Positions 16,026-24,298 are shown, counted from the stretch's first letter. The stretch: DNA of 33,951 nucleotides from Noviherbaspirillum denitrificans (GCF_002211445.1 NZ_LSTO01000001.1:3846026-3879976); one strand, 5' to 3'. A program made the numbers and translations. Notes: generated by a model from the letters alone, not told the origin.

Positions 16026-16751
16026 ATGAATTTGGGGATTTTTTTCGAACAGGTGCCTGACGGCGACGGATCCTGGATCGAGATGCTGCTCTCCGGCCTG
16101 GGGTGGACGTTGTCCACCGCAGCGCTGGCGTGGATCATGGCATTTGTACTCGGTTCCATCGTCGGCGTTGCTCGCACCACGGACAAGACCTGGCTGGTCA
16201 GGCTCGGCAATGCCTACGTCGAGCTGTTCCGCAACATACCGCTGATCGTCCAGTTTTTCGTCTGGTATTTCGTCATCCCGGGCTTGATCCCTGCCGTCAA
16301 GGCCTGGGTAACGACGCTGGACCCGACCGACCACCAGTTCGCCACTGCGGTCGTCTGCCTCGGCTTTTTCACGTCGTCGCGTATTGCCGAGCAGGTGCGC
16401 TCCGGTATCCAGTCGCTGCCGCGCGGCCAGCGCAATGCGGGTTACGCGCTCGGCCTGACGCAGATCCAGACCTACCGCTACGTACTGCTGCCGATGGCGT
16501 ACCGCATCATCATTCCGCCGCTGACGTCCGAAGTGATGAACCTCATCAAGAACACCGCGGTGGCCTATTCCATCGGCCTGGTCGAACTCTTCTTCCGCAC
16601 ACGCGAAATGGGCGAGATGACCTTCCGCTACTTCGAGGCCTTTGCCGCGGCGACGCTCATCTACGTCGTGATCGCCATGACGGCGAACCGCGTGATGGCC
16701 TTCATCGAGCGCAAGGTGGCTGTGCCCGGTTATATCGCAGGAGGTAAATGA
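16026..16751 (+). CDS. gltJ: Glutamate/aspartate ABC transporter, permease
   Basis: 241 residues from the ATG at 16026. This start is preferred to one 21 bases upstream because gggaga precedes it at a proper distance and MNLGIFFEQ matches the family N-terminus. It is an inner-membrane HisM-type permease with about five helices, including WTLSTAALAWIMAFVLGSIVGVA in the first (about 28-50) and an EAA-like cytoplasmic loop around QRNAGYALGLTQIQTYRYVLLP for contact with GltL. A His/Glu/Gln/Arg-type permease domain spans most of its length. It overlaps gltK by four bases (ATGA), which indicates translational coupling. Confidence 0.92.
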   Translation: MNLGIFFEQVPDGDGSWIEMLLSGLGWTLSTAALAWIMAFVLGSIVGVARTTDKTWLVRLGNAYVELFRNIPLIVQFFVWYFVIPGLIPAVKAWVTTLDPTDHQFATAVVCLGFFTSSRIAEQVRSGIQSLPRGQRNAGYALGLTQIQTYRYVLLPMAYRIIIPPLTSEVMNLIKNTAVAYSIGLVELFFRTREMGEMTFRYFEAFAAATLIYVVIAMTANRVMAFIERKVAVPGYIAGGK

Positions 16752-17437
16752 TGGGTGATCTCGATTTTGACGTCGTAGCCCGGACCTGGCCCTACCTGCT
16801 GACCGGCCTGCGGTACACGCTGCAGCTGACCGTGGTGGCTGCCGTCGGCGGCACCATCTTCGGCACGCTGCTGGCGATGGCCCGCCTGTCGCACTTCAAG
16901 CCGCTGTCGATGGTCGCAGCCGGTTACGTCAACCTGATGCGTTCGATCCCGCTGCTGCTGGTGATTTTCTGGTTCTACTTCCTGGTGCCGGTTGTGCTGC
17001 AGAGCATCATGGGGGCGGAGCGGCCGATCCAGCTCGGCGCAGACCGTTCAGCGTACATTACCTTCATCATGTTCGAGGCGGCCTACTTCTGCGAGATCAT
17101 GCGTGCGGGCATCCAGAGCATCCCGAAGGGGCAGGTCAATGCAGCGTATGCGCTCGGCCTGACCTACCGGCAGTCGATGCAGCTCGTGATCTTGCCGCAG
17201 GCCTTCCGCAACATGCTGCCGATCCTGCTGACCCAGACCATCGTGCTTTTCCAGGACGTGTCGCTGGTCTCGCTGCTCAACGTTACCGACTTCGTCGGCG
17301 CCTCGGTCAAGATCGCGCAGCGTGACAGCCGCGTGGTCGAGATGTACCTGTTCGTTGCCATCATTTATTTTGCACTCTGCTTTGTGCTGTCGACGCTGGT
17401 CAAGCGCCTGCAGAAGCGCATCGCCATCATTCGCTAA
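16748..17437 (+). CDS. gltK: Glutamate/aspartate ABC transporter, permease
   Basis: 229 residues. It is the second inner-membrane permease of the complex and forms the translocation path with GltJ. It has hydrophobic helices at about residues 18-45, 55-80 and 195-220. The conserved loop QVNAAYALGLTYRQSMQLVILPQAFRNMLP is the EAA-type ATPase contact (read here as AYALGLTYRQSM and LPQAFRNMLP). The ATG at 16748 overlaps the gltJ stop, and a second ATG follows at 16751, so the start is uncertain by one codon. gaggtaaatg places gagg as the Shine-Dalgarno. Confidence 0.92.
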   Translation: MMGDLDFDVVARTWPYLLTGLRYTLQLTVVAAVGGTIFGTLLAMARLSHFKPLSMVAAGYVNLMRSIPLLLVIFWFYFLVPVVLQSIMGAERPIQLGADRSAYITFIMFEAAYFCEIMRAGIQSIPKGQVNAAYALGLTYRQSMQLVILPQAFRNMLPILLTQTIVLFQDVSLVSLLNVTDFVGASVKIAQRDSRVVEMYLFVAIIYFALCFVLSTLVKRLQKRIAIIR

Positions 17438-17447
17438 GGATAACGAG

Positions 17448-18173
17448 ATGATTGAAATCAACAATGTCAGCAAATGGTATGGAAGCTTCCAGGTACTGAC
17501 CGACTGCACGACGAAAGTCGCCAAGGGTGACGTGATGGTCGTCTGCGGTCCGTCGGGCTCCGGCAAGTCCACCCTGATCAAGACGGTCAATGGTCTCGAG
17601 CCCTTCCAGAAGGGCGAGATTACGGTCGACAAGGTCTCCGTCGGCGACCCCAAGACCGACCTGCCGAAGCTGCGCTCGCACATCGGCATGGTATTCCAGA
17701 ACTTCGAACTGTTCCCGCACCTGACGATCCGTCAGAACCTGACGCTGGCACAAGTGAAGGTGCTCGGCCGCAGCGAGGAAGAGGCGTCCACCAAGGGGCT
17801 CAAGTACCTCGATCGCGTCGGCCTGCTCGCGCACAAGGACAAGTTCCCCGGCCAGCTGTCGGGTGGCCAGCAGCAGCGCGTGGCGATCGCCCGCGCGCTG
17901 TCGATGGACCCGATTGCGATGCTGTTCGATGAGCCGACCTCCGCGCTCGATCCGGAAATGATCAATGAAGTGCTCGACGTCATGGTCGGCCTCGCACAAG
18001 AAGGCATGACCATGATGGTAGTGACCCACGAAATGGGCTTCGCCAAGAAGGTCGCCAACCGCGTGGTCTTCATGGACAAGGGCTACATCGTCGAGGATTG
18101 CACCAAGGACGAGTTCTTCGGCTCGCCGCGTTCCGACCGCGCGCGCGATTTCCTGGCGAAGATCATCCACTGA
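17448..18173 (+). CDS. gltL: Glutamate/aspartate ABC transporter, ATP-binding protein
   Basis: 241 residues from the ATG at 17448, ten bases after gltK, with taagga as Shine-Dalgarno. An upstream in-frame extension overlaps gltK and is not used. The ATPase motifs are Walker A GPSGSGKS (34-41), Q-loop VFQNFELFPHLT, signature LSGGQQQRVAIARAL, Walker B AMLFDEPTSALD and H-loop VVTHEMGFA. It belongs to the polar amino acid uptake ATPases (GlnQ/HisP type) and drives import through GltJK. It is the last gene of the operon and is followed by a strong terminator. Confidence 0.94.
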   Translation: MIEINNVSKWYGSFQVLTDCTTKVAKGDVMVVCGPSGSGKSTLIKTVNGLEPFQKGEITVDKVSVGDPKTDLPKLRSHIGMVFQNFELFPHLTIRQNLTLAQVKVLGRSEEEASTKGLKYLDRVGLLAHKDKFPGQLSGGQQQRVAIARALSMDPIAMLFDEPTSALDPEMINEVLDVMVGLAQEGMTMMVVTHEMGFAKKVANRVVFMDKGYIVEDCTKDEFFGSPRSDRARDFLAKIIH

Positions 18174-18192
18174 CGTCCCGGTCCCGGACCAG

Positions 18193-18226
18193 GCCGCTCC
18201 CGCCTTCCGGCCGGAGCGGCTTTTTT
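18193..18226 (+). terminator. Intrinsic terminator of gltIJKL
   Basis: gccgctcc (18193-18200) and ggagcggc (18213-18220) form a perfect 8-bp stem with a GC-rich 12-base loop that can pair internally (ccgg), followed by six T residues. Confidence 0.85.
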
Positions 18227-18270
18227 GTGCGCGGCAGGTAAAATAGCGGCCATCTGAAGAAAGAGCCGCC

Positions 18271-19317
18271 ATGTCTACCCAAACTCCCTCCAGCATCACC
18301 ATTACCCGCCCCGACGATTGGCACCTGCACCTGCGTGACGGTGCTACATTGGCCAGCGTGCTGCCGCATACCGCGCGCCAATTCGGCCGCGCCATCGTCA
18401 TGCCGAACCTGAAGCCGCCCGTCACGACCACCGAACAGGCCGCAGCCTACCGCGAGCGCATCCTCGCCGCATTGCCGACAGGCATGGATTTCCAGCCGCT
18501 GATGACCTTGTACCTGACGGACAACACGCCGCCCGACGAGATTCGCCGCGCGAAGGACAGCGGTTTCATCCACGCGGTAAAGCTTTACCCGGCTGGCGCA
18601 ACGACCAATTCCGACGCCGGCGTGACCCAGTTGACGAAATGCTACAAGACGCTCGAAGTTATGCAGGAAGTCGGCATGCCCTTCCTCGTCCACGGTGAGG
18701 TCACCGACCCCGCCATCGACATCTTCGACCGTGAAGCCGTGTTCATCGACAAGGTCATGCAACCCCTGCGCCGCGACATGCCGGCCCTGAAGGTCGTCTT
18801 CGAACACATCACCACCAGGGATGCCGCACAATACGTCAGCGAAGCAGAAGGTCCGGTCGCCGCAACCATCACCGCGCATCACCTGCTATACAACCGCAAC
18901 GAAATCTTCAAGGGCGGCATTCGTCCGCATTACTACTGCCTCCCGGTCCTGAAGCGCGAAGAGCATCGCCAGGCGCTGGTGCGCGTGGCGACCTCCGGCA
19001 GTGCCCGCTTCTTCCTCGGCACCGATTCCGCGCCGCACCCGAAGGGCTTGAAGGAGCATGCCTGCGGCTGTGCCGGCTGCTACACCGCCCTCCACGCGAT
19101 GGAGCTCTATGCACAGGCTTTCGATGCCGCCGGCGCACTCGACAAGCTGGAAGCCTTTGCCAGTTTCAATGGACCGGCTTTCTACGGCCTGCCGCGCAAC
19201 GCCGGCACCATCACGCTCAAGCGCGAAACCTGGACCTTGCCTGCGGAAGTCCCGATGGGGGATACGACCGTCGTGCCCCTGAACGGTGGCGAAGCGATTG
19301 ACTGGAAATTTGACTGA
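18271..19317 (+). CDS. pyrC: Dihydroorotase
   Basis: 348 residues, the class II (E. coli PyrC-like) length. It cyclises N-carbamoyl-aspartate to dihydroorotate in pyrimidine synthesis, in the cytosol. The binuclear zinc site is visible: HLHLRDG with His18 and His20, Lys104 in [10 protein letters not shown] (the carboxylated lysine), HGEV near 146, and FEHITTRDA and GTDSAPH further on (Asp of the catalytic site). VMPNLKPPV is the family substrate-loop signature. A TAAAAT element about 30 bp upstream (18239-18244) may be its -10 box, but no -35 is clear. The DUF3025 gene overlaps its 3' end. Confidence 0.95.
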   Translation: MSTQTPSSITITRPDDWHLHLRDGATLASVLPHTARQFGRAIVMPNLKPPVTTTEQAAAYRERILAALPTGMDFQPLMTLYLTDNTPPDEIRRAKDSGFIHAVKLYPAGATTNSDAGVTQLTKCYKTLEVMQEVGMPFLVHGEVTDPAIDIFDREAVFIDKVMQPLRRDMPALKVVFEHITTRDAAQYVSEAEGPVAATITAHHLLYNRNEIFKGGIRPHYYCLPVLKREEHRQALVRVATSGSARFFLGTDSAPHPKGLKEHACGCAGCYTALHAMELYAQAFDAAGALDKLEAFASFNGPAFYGLPRNAGTITLKRETWTLPAEVPMGDTTVVPLNGGEAIDWKFD

Positions 19318-20110
19318 GCCGTTCGCGGACTTCCTTGCCGGCATTGACTGGCAACGCCCCTGGCTCGATAGCATTCGCAACGCAGCCGCGCCGGTAATCG
19401 GTGCCGGCGACTGGCGCGTCGCCGTGAATGAGACGGTGGCGCGCACTGCGCTGGTTAACCACCTTGGCAAACCTGTCCACTTCGTTCCGCAGGCCGACCT
19501 GCCTGCGGGCATGGCCTACGAGGCATTCATCAGCGCGAGCGGCGGCGTGCCGACGCGCGACAATCTGCACGACTTCTTCAACGCCCTCGTCTGGCTGACT
19601 TTCCCTCGCATCAAGGTGCAATTGAATGCGCTGCAGGCGGGGGAAATTGCGCGTGCCGGGGATGCCGCTTCCGGCTCCCGCGGTCGCATGCGCGATGCGG
19701 CGACGCTGTTCGACGAGAATGCCGCCGTGCTCGTCGTGCGCGATGCAAGTATGCTCGACGCGTTGCGTTCCCACTGCTGGCGCGAAGCCTTCCTCGACCG
19801 CAAACACGACTTTTGGAACGCATGCGAGGTCTGGCTTTTCGGACACGCATTGATGGAAAAGCTGGTGCATCCCTACAAGGCCATCACCGCACACGCTTGG
19901 CCGGTCATAGCAGGTGTAGAGTACGGCAACTTATCCCATGCGGAAAAAACGGCCTGGATCGATGATGCCGTCAGCCGCCAATTGCAGGCTGGGTTATCCA
20001 CTTCCGGCTTTACGCCGCTCCCTGTCCTCGGTGTGCCCACCTGGTGGGAGGGGCAGGACGCTGCCTTTTACGCCGACGCTACGGTTTTCCGTCCCAAACA
20101 TCGTTCGTGA
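19286..20110 (+). CDS. DUF3025 family protein
   Basis: A protein of up to 274 residues that matches DUF3025 as I know it: an N-terminal [19 protein letters not shown], a central [22 protein letters not shown] (shown here in two parts, [13 protein letters not shown] and VWLTFPRIK), and a [19 protein letters not shown] segment. Its function is unknown. No signal peptide or membrane segment is seen, so it is probably cytoplasmic. The start is uncertain. GTG at 19286 overlaps pyrC by 32 bases. TTG at 19310 would overlap by 8 and leaves the conserved part intact. Neither has a strong Shine-Dalgarno, so translation is probably coupled to pyrC. A shared hairpin terminator follows. Confidence 0.82.
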   Translation: MAKRLTGNLTEPFADFLAGIDWQRPWLDSIRNAAAPVIGAGDWRVAVNETVARTALVNHLGKPVHFVPQADLPAGMAYEAFISASGGVPTRDNLHDFFNALVWLTFPRIKVQLNALQAGEIARAGDAASGSRGRMRDAATLFDENAAVLVVRDASMLDALRSHCWREAFLDRKHDFWNACEVWLFGHALMEKLVHPYKAITAHAWPVIAGVEYGNLSHAEKTAWIDDAVSRQLQAGLSTSGFTPLPVLGVPTWWEGQDAAFYADATVFRPKHRS

Positions 20111-20121
20111 TAACGCAAAAA

Positions 20122-20147
20122 GAAAAGGCACCCGAAGGTGCCTTTTC
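20122..20147. terminator. Bidirectional intrinsic terminator between DUF3025 gene and porin
   Basis: gaaaaggcacc (20122-20132) and ggtgccttttc (20137-20147) form a perfect 11-bp stem with the stable loop cgaa. The A/T tracts flanking it serve both convergent genes. Confidence 0.85.
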
Positions 20148-20189
20148 AATAAAGCAGTCAAACCAAAGCAGGCTTACGCCCGCATTTGA

Positions 20190-21185
20190 TTAGAACTTGT
20201 GACGGACACCAACGTTGAACACGTTTGCGTCTGCGCCCAGAACTGCGTCGTTGTTGGTACGGCCGTACGAGGTGTACAGGTTGGTACGCTTCGACAGAGC
20301 GTGGGTGTAGCCAATTGCGTACAGGTCGGAGTTGGCGTTAGCAGTGCGGAAGTCGGTGCGGTTCCAGGAAGCCAGGATGGTGCCTGCGCCAACCGGAGCG
20401 GAAACGCCGAGCATGTAGTTACGTGCCTTGGTGGTTGCTGCTGCGGTTTCAGCTTCGCTGTTGCCGAATGCTGCGTGCAGGTTTGCAACGCCGAAGTTGA
20501 ACTTCGCGCCCAGGTACAGCTTCTTGGCGTCAGCGTCAGCTGCAGCGGCGGTAGCACGCAGGTCGGAGGTGTGGTATGCGAACTGAACGTTCAGCGGGCC
20601 GTTTGCATAGCCAGCGCCAACACCGATTTGACGGCCAGCACCTTGGCTGCCGGCGACTTCGCCCAGACCGTAGATGGCGGAAGCGGACAGGCCGCCCATT
20701 GCCGGTGCGGAGTAAGCGATAGCGTTGCTTACGCGGATCGGGTAGCCAGCGAGGTTGCCGAACGGGCCGGAAGCGTCACCAGCCATGCCGGTTTCGAACG
20801 GGTCGATCGTGTCAACAGCGATGTGGAACGGGGAGTACTGACGACCGAAGGTCACAGCACCGAAGCCGCCCTTCAGGCCAACGAAAGCCTGACGGTTGAA
20901 CAGGGTGTTAGCGGCGCCGAGGGCACCGGTGTCGATACCAAAACCGTTTTCCAGTTGGAAGATTGCGGACAGACCGCCGCCCAGATCTTCAGAGCCCTTG
21001 AAACCGATACGGCTGCCGGACTGGATGCCGCTGTTCATGCTCCAGAGTGCCTGGGAGCCAGGAGCGTTCGTGTCGCTGCGCTGGATGCCGACGTCAGCAA
21101 CACCGTAGATGGTGACGTTGGTTTGTGCGGAAGCTGCGCCTGCGAAGGCGCCCAGGACTGCAAGCGCGAGAAGCGATTTTTTCAT
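20190..21185 (-). CDS. Gram-negative porin (Burkholderiales type), copy 1
   Basis: 331 residues. A signal peptide MKKSLLALAVLGAFAGAASA is followed by QTNVTIYGVADVG, the usual first strand of Burkholderiales OmpC-like porins. The body has the familiar SRIGFKGSEDLGGGLSAIFQLE and LFNRQAFVGLKGGFGAVTFGRQY segments (each shortened here to SRIGFKGSEDLGGG and FNRQAFVGLKGGFG). The chain ends in GVRHKF with a terminal Phe, the outer-membrane insertion signal. It should form a trimeric 16-strand barrel for small hydrophilic solutes. The Shine-Dalgarno is GGGGA, 8 bases before the ATG. The upstream leader and promoter are homologous to those of the second porin gene, which points to tandem duplication of gene and control region. 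Confidence 0.93.
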   Translation of the reverse strand: MKKSLLALAVLGAFAGAASAQTNVTIYGVADVGIQRSDTNAPGSQALWSMNSGIQSGSRIGFKGSEDLGGGLSAIFQLENGFGIDTGALGAANTLFNRQAFVGLKGGFGAVTFGRQYSPFHIAVDTIDPFETGMAGDASGPFGNLAGYPIRVSNAIAYSAPAMGGLSASAIYGLGEVAGSQGAGRQIGVGAGYANGPLNVQFAYHTSDLRATAAAADADAKKLYLGAKFNFGVANLHAAFGNSEAETAAATTKARNYMLGVSAPVGAGTILASWNRTDFRTANANSDLYAIGYTHALSKRTNLYTSYGRTNNDAVLGADANVFNVGVRHKF

Positions 21186-21230
21186 TGAATAATCCCCAAA
21201 GGTTTATCGAGCTAAAATTTTTGTAGTGCG

Positions 21231-21266
21231 TTCGGCAAGGCCACTAGTGAGAACGTCCCTGCCGAA
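21231..21266 (-). promoter_or_regulatory. Conserved hairpin in the leader of porin copy 1
   Basis: On the transcribed strand the element begins TTCGGCAGGGACG and ends GGCCTTGCCGAA. The 7-bp outer stem TTCGGCA/TGCCGAA continues through one mismatch into GG/CC, and the loop region contains the palindrome CACTAGTG. It lies 46-81 bases before the start codon. The same element occurs before porin copy 2. Confidence 0.6.
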
Positions 21267-21308
21267 GGAAGCTTCCTGATCATTTCATTAACCAAGCAGC
21301 TGGTGGAT

Positions 21309-21337
21309 ATTTCATCAAATATCGGGACTGACCACAA
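21309..21337 (-). promoter_or_regulatory. Promoter candidate of porin copy 1
   Basis: On the minus strand, TTGTGG (21332-21337) and TGAAAT (21309-21314) are 17 bases apart. An AAATTCTC block lies just upstream (21339-21346). The same layout with identical spacing is found before porin copy 2. The predicted leader is about 115-120 nt. Confidence 0.5.
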
Positions 21338-21477
21338 AGAGAATTTCGGTTTTGCAGCGGCTTATCGGGCCTTCTGTGGTGTTCCTGCAACGAAGTAGCG
21401 CGCGGGCAATAATGCGATGACAACGAATTGCACCAAGTTGGTGCGACGCATATCTCAACGCTATAAGCAGATTGGCA

Positions 21478-21505
21478 ATAAAAAACGGGCTCTTCCGAGC
21501 CCGTT
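21478..21505 (-). terminator. Intrinsic terminator of porin copy 2
   Basis: On the minus strand, AACGGGCTC (21497-21505) and GAGCCCGTT (21484-21492) form a perfect 9-bp stem with loop GGAA, followed by TTTTATT. It lies 45 bp after the stop of porin copy 2. Confidence 0.88.
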
Positions 21506-21550
21506 CCATCTCTAATCGTTGTGCAGCCAGCGACTGGCTGCGCAGCCGGA

Positions 21551-22552
21551 TTAGAACAGGTGGTTCACACCCACAGCGATGTCGCGCTGGCGTGCATTGC
21601 CGGCGGACAGGGCGCGAGCAGCACCATCAAACTTCTTGTTGGTCAGCAGGCCGTACAGGTTGGTGCGCTTGGACAGGGCGTAGGTCGCGCCGAGCATCAG
21701 GTTGTCCTTGTCGCCAGTGGTTGCACCGGTCAGCTTCGTCTTGTAGAACGCGCCAGTCAGCTCGACGGCCGGGGAGATTGCGTAGTTCACACCTGCCCAC
21801 ATCCAGCGGGTCTTGGCATCGGCACCGACAGCCTGCTCGGCTTCCTGGTTCACGTAGCCAGCGGACACGCGAGCCGGGCCGAACTTGTAGGACGCGCCGA
21901 GGGTCCAGTAGTTGGTGTCCAGCGTACCGGTGGCGTTTTGGCGAATGTTATAGGCGCCGCCGAGGGCCAGCGGGCCGTCAGCGTAGGATGCGCCGATGGA
22001 CTTCGCGGAGCTCGCACCAGTGTCGCCGGGCACTTCGCCCAGTGCATATTCAGCACGAGCCGTCACAGCGCCGAAGGTGCCGATGTACTGGATATCGTTG
22101 TTGTAACGCGTGCCTGCGCTCGAAGCGACGGCGTCAGCGATGCCAGGATACTTGTAGCCGAACGGATCATAGGCAGCGATCGTCTTGAACGCAACGGTGT
22201 ACTGACGGCCGAAATCCAGGGAGCCCCATGCGCCACCCAGACCGACAGCTGCAGTACGGTTGAACAGGGTGTTGGCTGCGTCGAGTGCGCCGGTGCCGGT
22301 GTTGAAGCCGGTTTCCAGCGTGAAGTGCGCATTCAGGCCACCGCCCAGGTCTTCAACGCCTTTGAAGCCGATACGATTCGAGTTGTAGGTGCCGGTCGAG
22401 CCCATCGTCAGGTTGTTGTTGCCGGCTGCATCTACGTTGGTGGTGTGGCGGACGCCGCCGTCGAACGAACCGTAGATGGTGACGTTGGATTGAGCTTGAG
22501 CTGCACCTGCAAATGCACCCAGAACTGCCAGTGCGAGAAGCGATTTTTTCAT
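21551..22552 (-). CDS. Gram-negative porin (Burkholderiales type), copy 2
   Basis: 333 residues from the ATG at 22552. An upstream in-frame ATG at 22609 is rejected because it lies inside the conserved leader hairpin, while TTGGAGA precedes 22552 at a proper distance. The signal peptide MKKSLLALAVLGAFAGAAQA is nearly identical to that of copy 1, followed by QSNVTIYGSFDGGV. The segments NRIGFKGVEDLGGGLNAHF, FNRTAAVGLGGAWGSLDFG and YALSKRTNLYGLL match the porin family, and the chain ends in GVNHLF with terminal Phe. The two porins share framework strands but differ widely in loop regions, so their pore properties or surface antigens may differ. It is transcribed by its own promoter. Confidence 0.93.
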   Translation of the reverse strand: MKKSLLALAVLGAFAGAAQAQSNVTIYGSFDGGVRHTTNVDAAGNNNLTMGSTGTYNSNRIGFKGVEDLGGGLNAHFTLETGFNTGTGALDAANTLFNRTAAVGLGGAWGSLDFGRQYTVAFKTIAAYDPFGYKYPGIADAVASSAGTRYNNDIQYIGTFGAVTARAEYALGEVPGDTGASSAKSIGASYADGPLALGGAYNIRQNATGTLDTNYWTLGASYKFGPARVSAGYVNQEAEQAVGADAKTRWMWAGVNYAISPAVELTGAFYKTKLTGATTGDKDNLMLGATYALSKRTNLYGLLTNKKFDGAARALSAGNARQRDIAVGVNHLF

Positions 22553-22609
22553 TAACAAATCTCCAAGGGTTGGCGTGCTAAAATTTTTTTGAATTGCCTT
22601 GTAATGCAC

Positions 22610-22643
22610 TCAGCAAGGCCACTAGTGGTAACGTCCCTGCCGA
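22610..22643 (-). promoter_or_regulatory. Conserved hairpin in the leader of porin copy 2
   Basis: On the transcribed strand, TCGGCAGGGACG pairs with GGCCTTGCTGA, with the same CACTAGTG core as in copy 1. One stem position that is G-C in copy 1 (21263 with 21234) is G-T here (22641 with 22612), i.e. a G-U pair in RNA, so pairing is kept. It lies 58-91 bases before the start codon. Confidence 0.6.
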
Positions 22644-22678
22644 CACTTCCGACCGCACTGGTCAAGAAGCTAATAGTG

Positions 22679-22707
22679 ATTTCATCAAATGCATCCATTT
22701 TGGGCAA
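22679..22707 (-). promoter_or_regulatory. Promoter candidate of porin copy 2
   Basis: On the minus strand, TTGCCC (22702-22707) and TGAAAT (22679-22684) are 17 bases apart, with the AAATTCTC block at 22709-22716. The arrangement is the same as at porin copy 1. Confidence 0.5.
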
Positions 22708-22968
22708 AGAGAATTTGGTGATAATCGTCCATTGCCGCCATTCATGTGGTTTTAGAACAACATCGTTGCGGGAATTAGTGCAGTTAGGGCAATAAATCGC
22801 AGGCCGCGTCTTGGTGATTCATGTGACTTTGACAAGTTTGCTGTTTTTTGTTGGTGCGCTATTGAATTTTTGCTGGCACTTGATGCCTGGTGCAAAATTT
22901 TGAATCGGCCACGTGCGCCGTCGTCAGCTTTTGTATTGCGTATTCGTTGCGCAGCCGTCTCTTGAGTA

Positions 22969-23610
22969 ATGTGGAATGGAATGATGTGGAACATTGATGA
23001 GCTTATTTCCGGCGTGGACAAGGTCGTTCGCGTCGTTTCAGGCGTTGCTTCAGCTTCGCGTCCGAATCCGGCGACCCGGATTCCCGACGGCCAGCTCGAC
23101 GACGCGGAGCGCCGCCACAGTGCCGGGCTGATGCGTGTGAACCACGTCGGCGAAGTGTGCGCGCAGGCGCTTTACGATGCGCAGGGCGCATTTGCGAAGA
23201 ATCAAGACTTGAAACGTCAGTTCCGCCAGGCTGGTCGCGAGGAGGAAGATCATTTGGCGTGGACCGCGCAGCGACTTCAGGAACTGGGCTCGCGTGTGAG
23301 CCTGCTTAATCCGCTTTGGTATGCCGGCGCATATGCGCTTGGCGCGCTCGCTGCACGCATCGGTGACGCGCAAAGTCTCGGCTTCGTTGTTGAAACCGAA
23401 CGCCAGGTCGAGGCGCACCTCGCCAGCCATCTCGAACGCTTGCCGCCTGGGGATCAAAAGTCCCGCGTCATCGTGGACCAGATGCGGGTGGACGAAATTG
23501 AACACGGCGCGGCAGCCAAGGCGATGGGGGCCGCCGAAACACCGTTGCCGGTGCAGTCGGCAATGCGTGCCATGGCGAAGGTCATGACCACCACTGCCTA
23601 CTATATATAG
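22969..23610 (+). CDS. coq7: Demethoxyubiquinone (2-polyprenyl-3-methyl-6-methoxy-1,4-benzoquinone) monooxygenase
   Basis: 213 residues from the first ATG. In-frame ATGs at 22981 and 22984 are equally possible, since no clear Shine-Dalgarno decides and [10 protein letters not shown] from 22984 would fit the family start. It hydroxylates demethoxyubiquinone in ubiquinone synthesis, as a membrane-associated di-iron enzyme. The diiron ligands are visible: Glu62 in NHVGEV, the ExxH pair Glu92/His95 in EEEDHL, Glu144 or Glu148 in ETERQVEAH, and ExxH Glu176/His179 in DEIEHG. The ferritin-like four-helix layout fits. TTGCTG (22870-22875) and CAAAAT (22893-22898), 17 bases apart, form a weak promoter candidate. 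The gene converges on the OsmC-like gene, with a perfect 8-bp hairpin (23619-23637) between them. Confidence 0.92.
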   Translation: MWNGMMWNIDELISGVDKVVRVVSGVASASRPNPATRIPDGQLDDAERRHSAGLMRVNHVGEVCAQALYDAQGAFAKNQDLKRQFRQAGREEEDHLAWTAQRLQELGSRVSLLNPLWYAGAYALGALAARIGDAQSLGFVVETERQVEAHLASHLERLPPGDQKSRVIVDQMRVDEIEHGAAAKAMGAAETPLPVQSAMRAMAKVMTTTAYYI

Positions 23611-23618
23611 AGGGGGCG

Positions 23619-23637
23619 GGCCGTCATCCTGACGGCC
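23619..23637. terminator. Hairpin between convergent coq7 and OsmC-family genes
   Basis: ggccgtca (23619-23626) and tgacggcc (23630-23637) form a perfect 8-bp stem with a 3-base loop. There is no T-run on either strand, so its efficiency as a terminator is uncertain. Confidence 0.45.
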
Positions 23638-23644
23638 GTCGGCG

Positions 23645-24094
23645 TTACTGTGCCGCGCCTGGCGCGTCGGCGAGGTCGTCCACGATCTCGAACGAGTGCG
23701 TCATTTCTGCCGTCTTCTCGAGCATGATCGACGCGGAGCAGTATTTTTCGTGGGACAGCTTGATCGCGCGTTCCACCAGGCTCGGCTTGAGGTTGCGCCC
23801 CCGCACCGTAAAGTGAAAGTGCACTTTGGTGAAGACCTTCGGATCTTTCTCAGCCCGTTCCGACTTCAGCGTCACGTCGCAGCCGCGCACATCCTGCTGG
23901 CTCTTCCTCAGGATCAGCACCACATCATAAGCCGTGCAGCCGCCCGTGCCCGCAAGGACGACTTCCATCGGCCGCGGGGCGAGATTGCGGCCGCCGCCTT
24001 CCGGAGCGCCGTCCATCGCGACCACATGGCCCGATCCAGTTTCAGCCAAAAAGGTCATCCCGGAAAGTCCGGTCCATCGTACTGTGCATTCCAT
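23645..24094 (-). CDS. OsmC family protein (YhfA-like)
   Basis: 149 residues, a typical OsmC/Ohr-family length. The two conserved cysteines are present: Cys53 in LAGTGGCTAYDVV and Cys119 in HEKYCSAS. OsmC/Ohr enzymes use such a pair to reduce organic hydroperoxides. The sequence is closer to the YhfA-like subgroup (AMDGAPEGGGRNLAPRPMEVVL, read here as AMDGAPEGGG and PRPMEVVLAG), whose peroxidase role is less certain. Cytoplasmic. The Shine-Dalgarno is gcgagaac and weak. A candidate promoter on the minus strand is TTCACC (24218-24223), 18 bases, GATAAT (24194-24199). A second -10-like TACAAT lies at 24124-24129. Confidence 0.85.
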   Translation of the reverse strand: MECTVRWTGLSGMTFLAETGSGHVVAMDGAPEGGGRNLAPRPMEVVLAGTGGCTAYDVVLILRKSQQDVRGCDVTLKSERAEKDPKVFTKVHFHFTVRGRNLKPSLVERAIKLSHEKYCSASIMLEKTAEMTHSFEIVDDLADAPGAAQ

Positions 24095-24193
24095 GGTGTT
24101 CTCGCTTGATTCGGGAGGCGCTCATTGTAACTGGTTTGACATGGCTGGTCTGGCAACTGCCTGGTCGTGGACAGGGGGGGGGCAGGATCATTC

Positions 24194-24223
24194 ATTATCC
24201 GAATGAAAAAACCACATGGTGAA
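24194..24223 (-). promoter_or_regulatory. Promoter candidate of the OsmC-family gene
   Basis: Minus-strand TTCACC (24218-24223) and GATAAT (24194-24199) are 18 bases apart, matching consensus at four and five of six positions. A run of nine G (24174-24182, nine C in the transcript) lies just after the expected transcription start. Confidence 0.4.
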
Positions 24224-24298
24224 AAATTGCAACTCATTGAAAATAAAGGAATTTACGACGTTGGTGCGCGATTTGGACGGCGCGGCGCAGCCTTTTTC

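Noticed and set aside
20190-22552. The tandem porins as a recombination or antigenic-switch cassette
   Set aside because: No long identical tracts or flanking repeats were seen apart from the signal peptide and control region, so simple gene duplication explains them.
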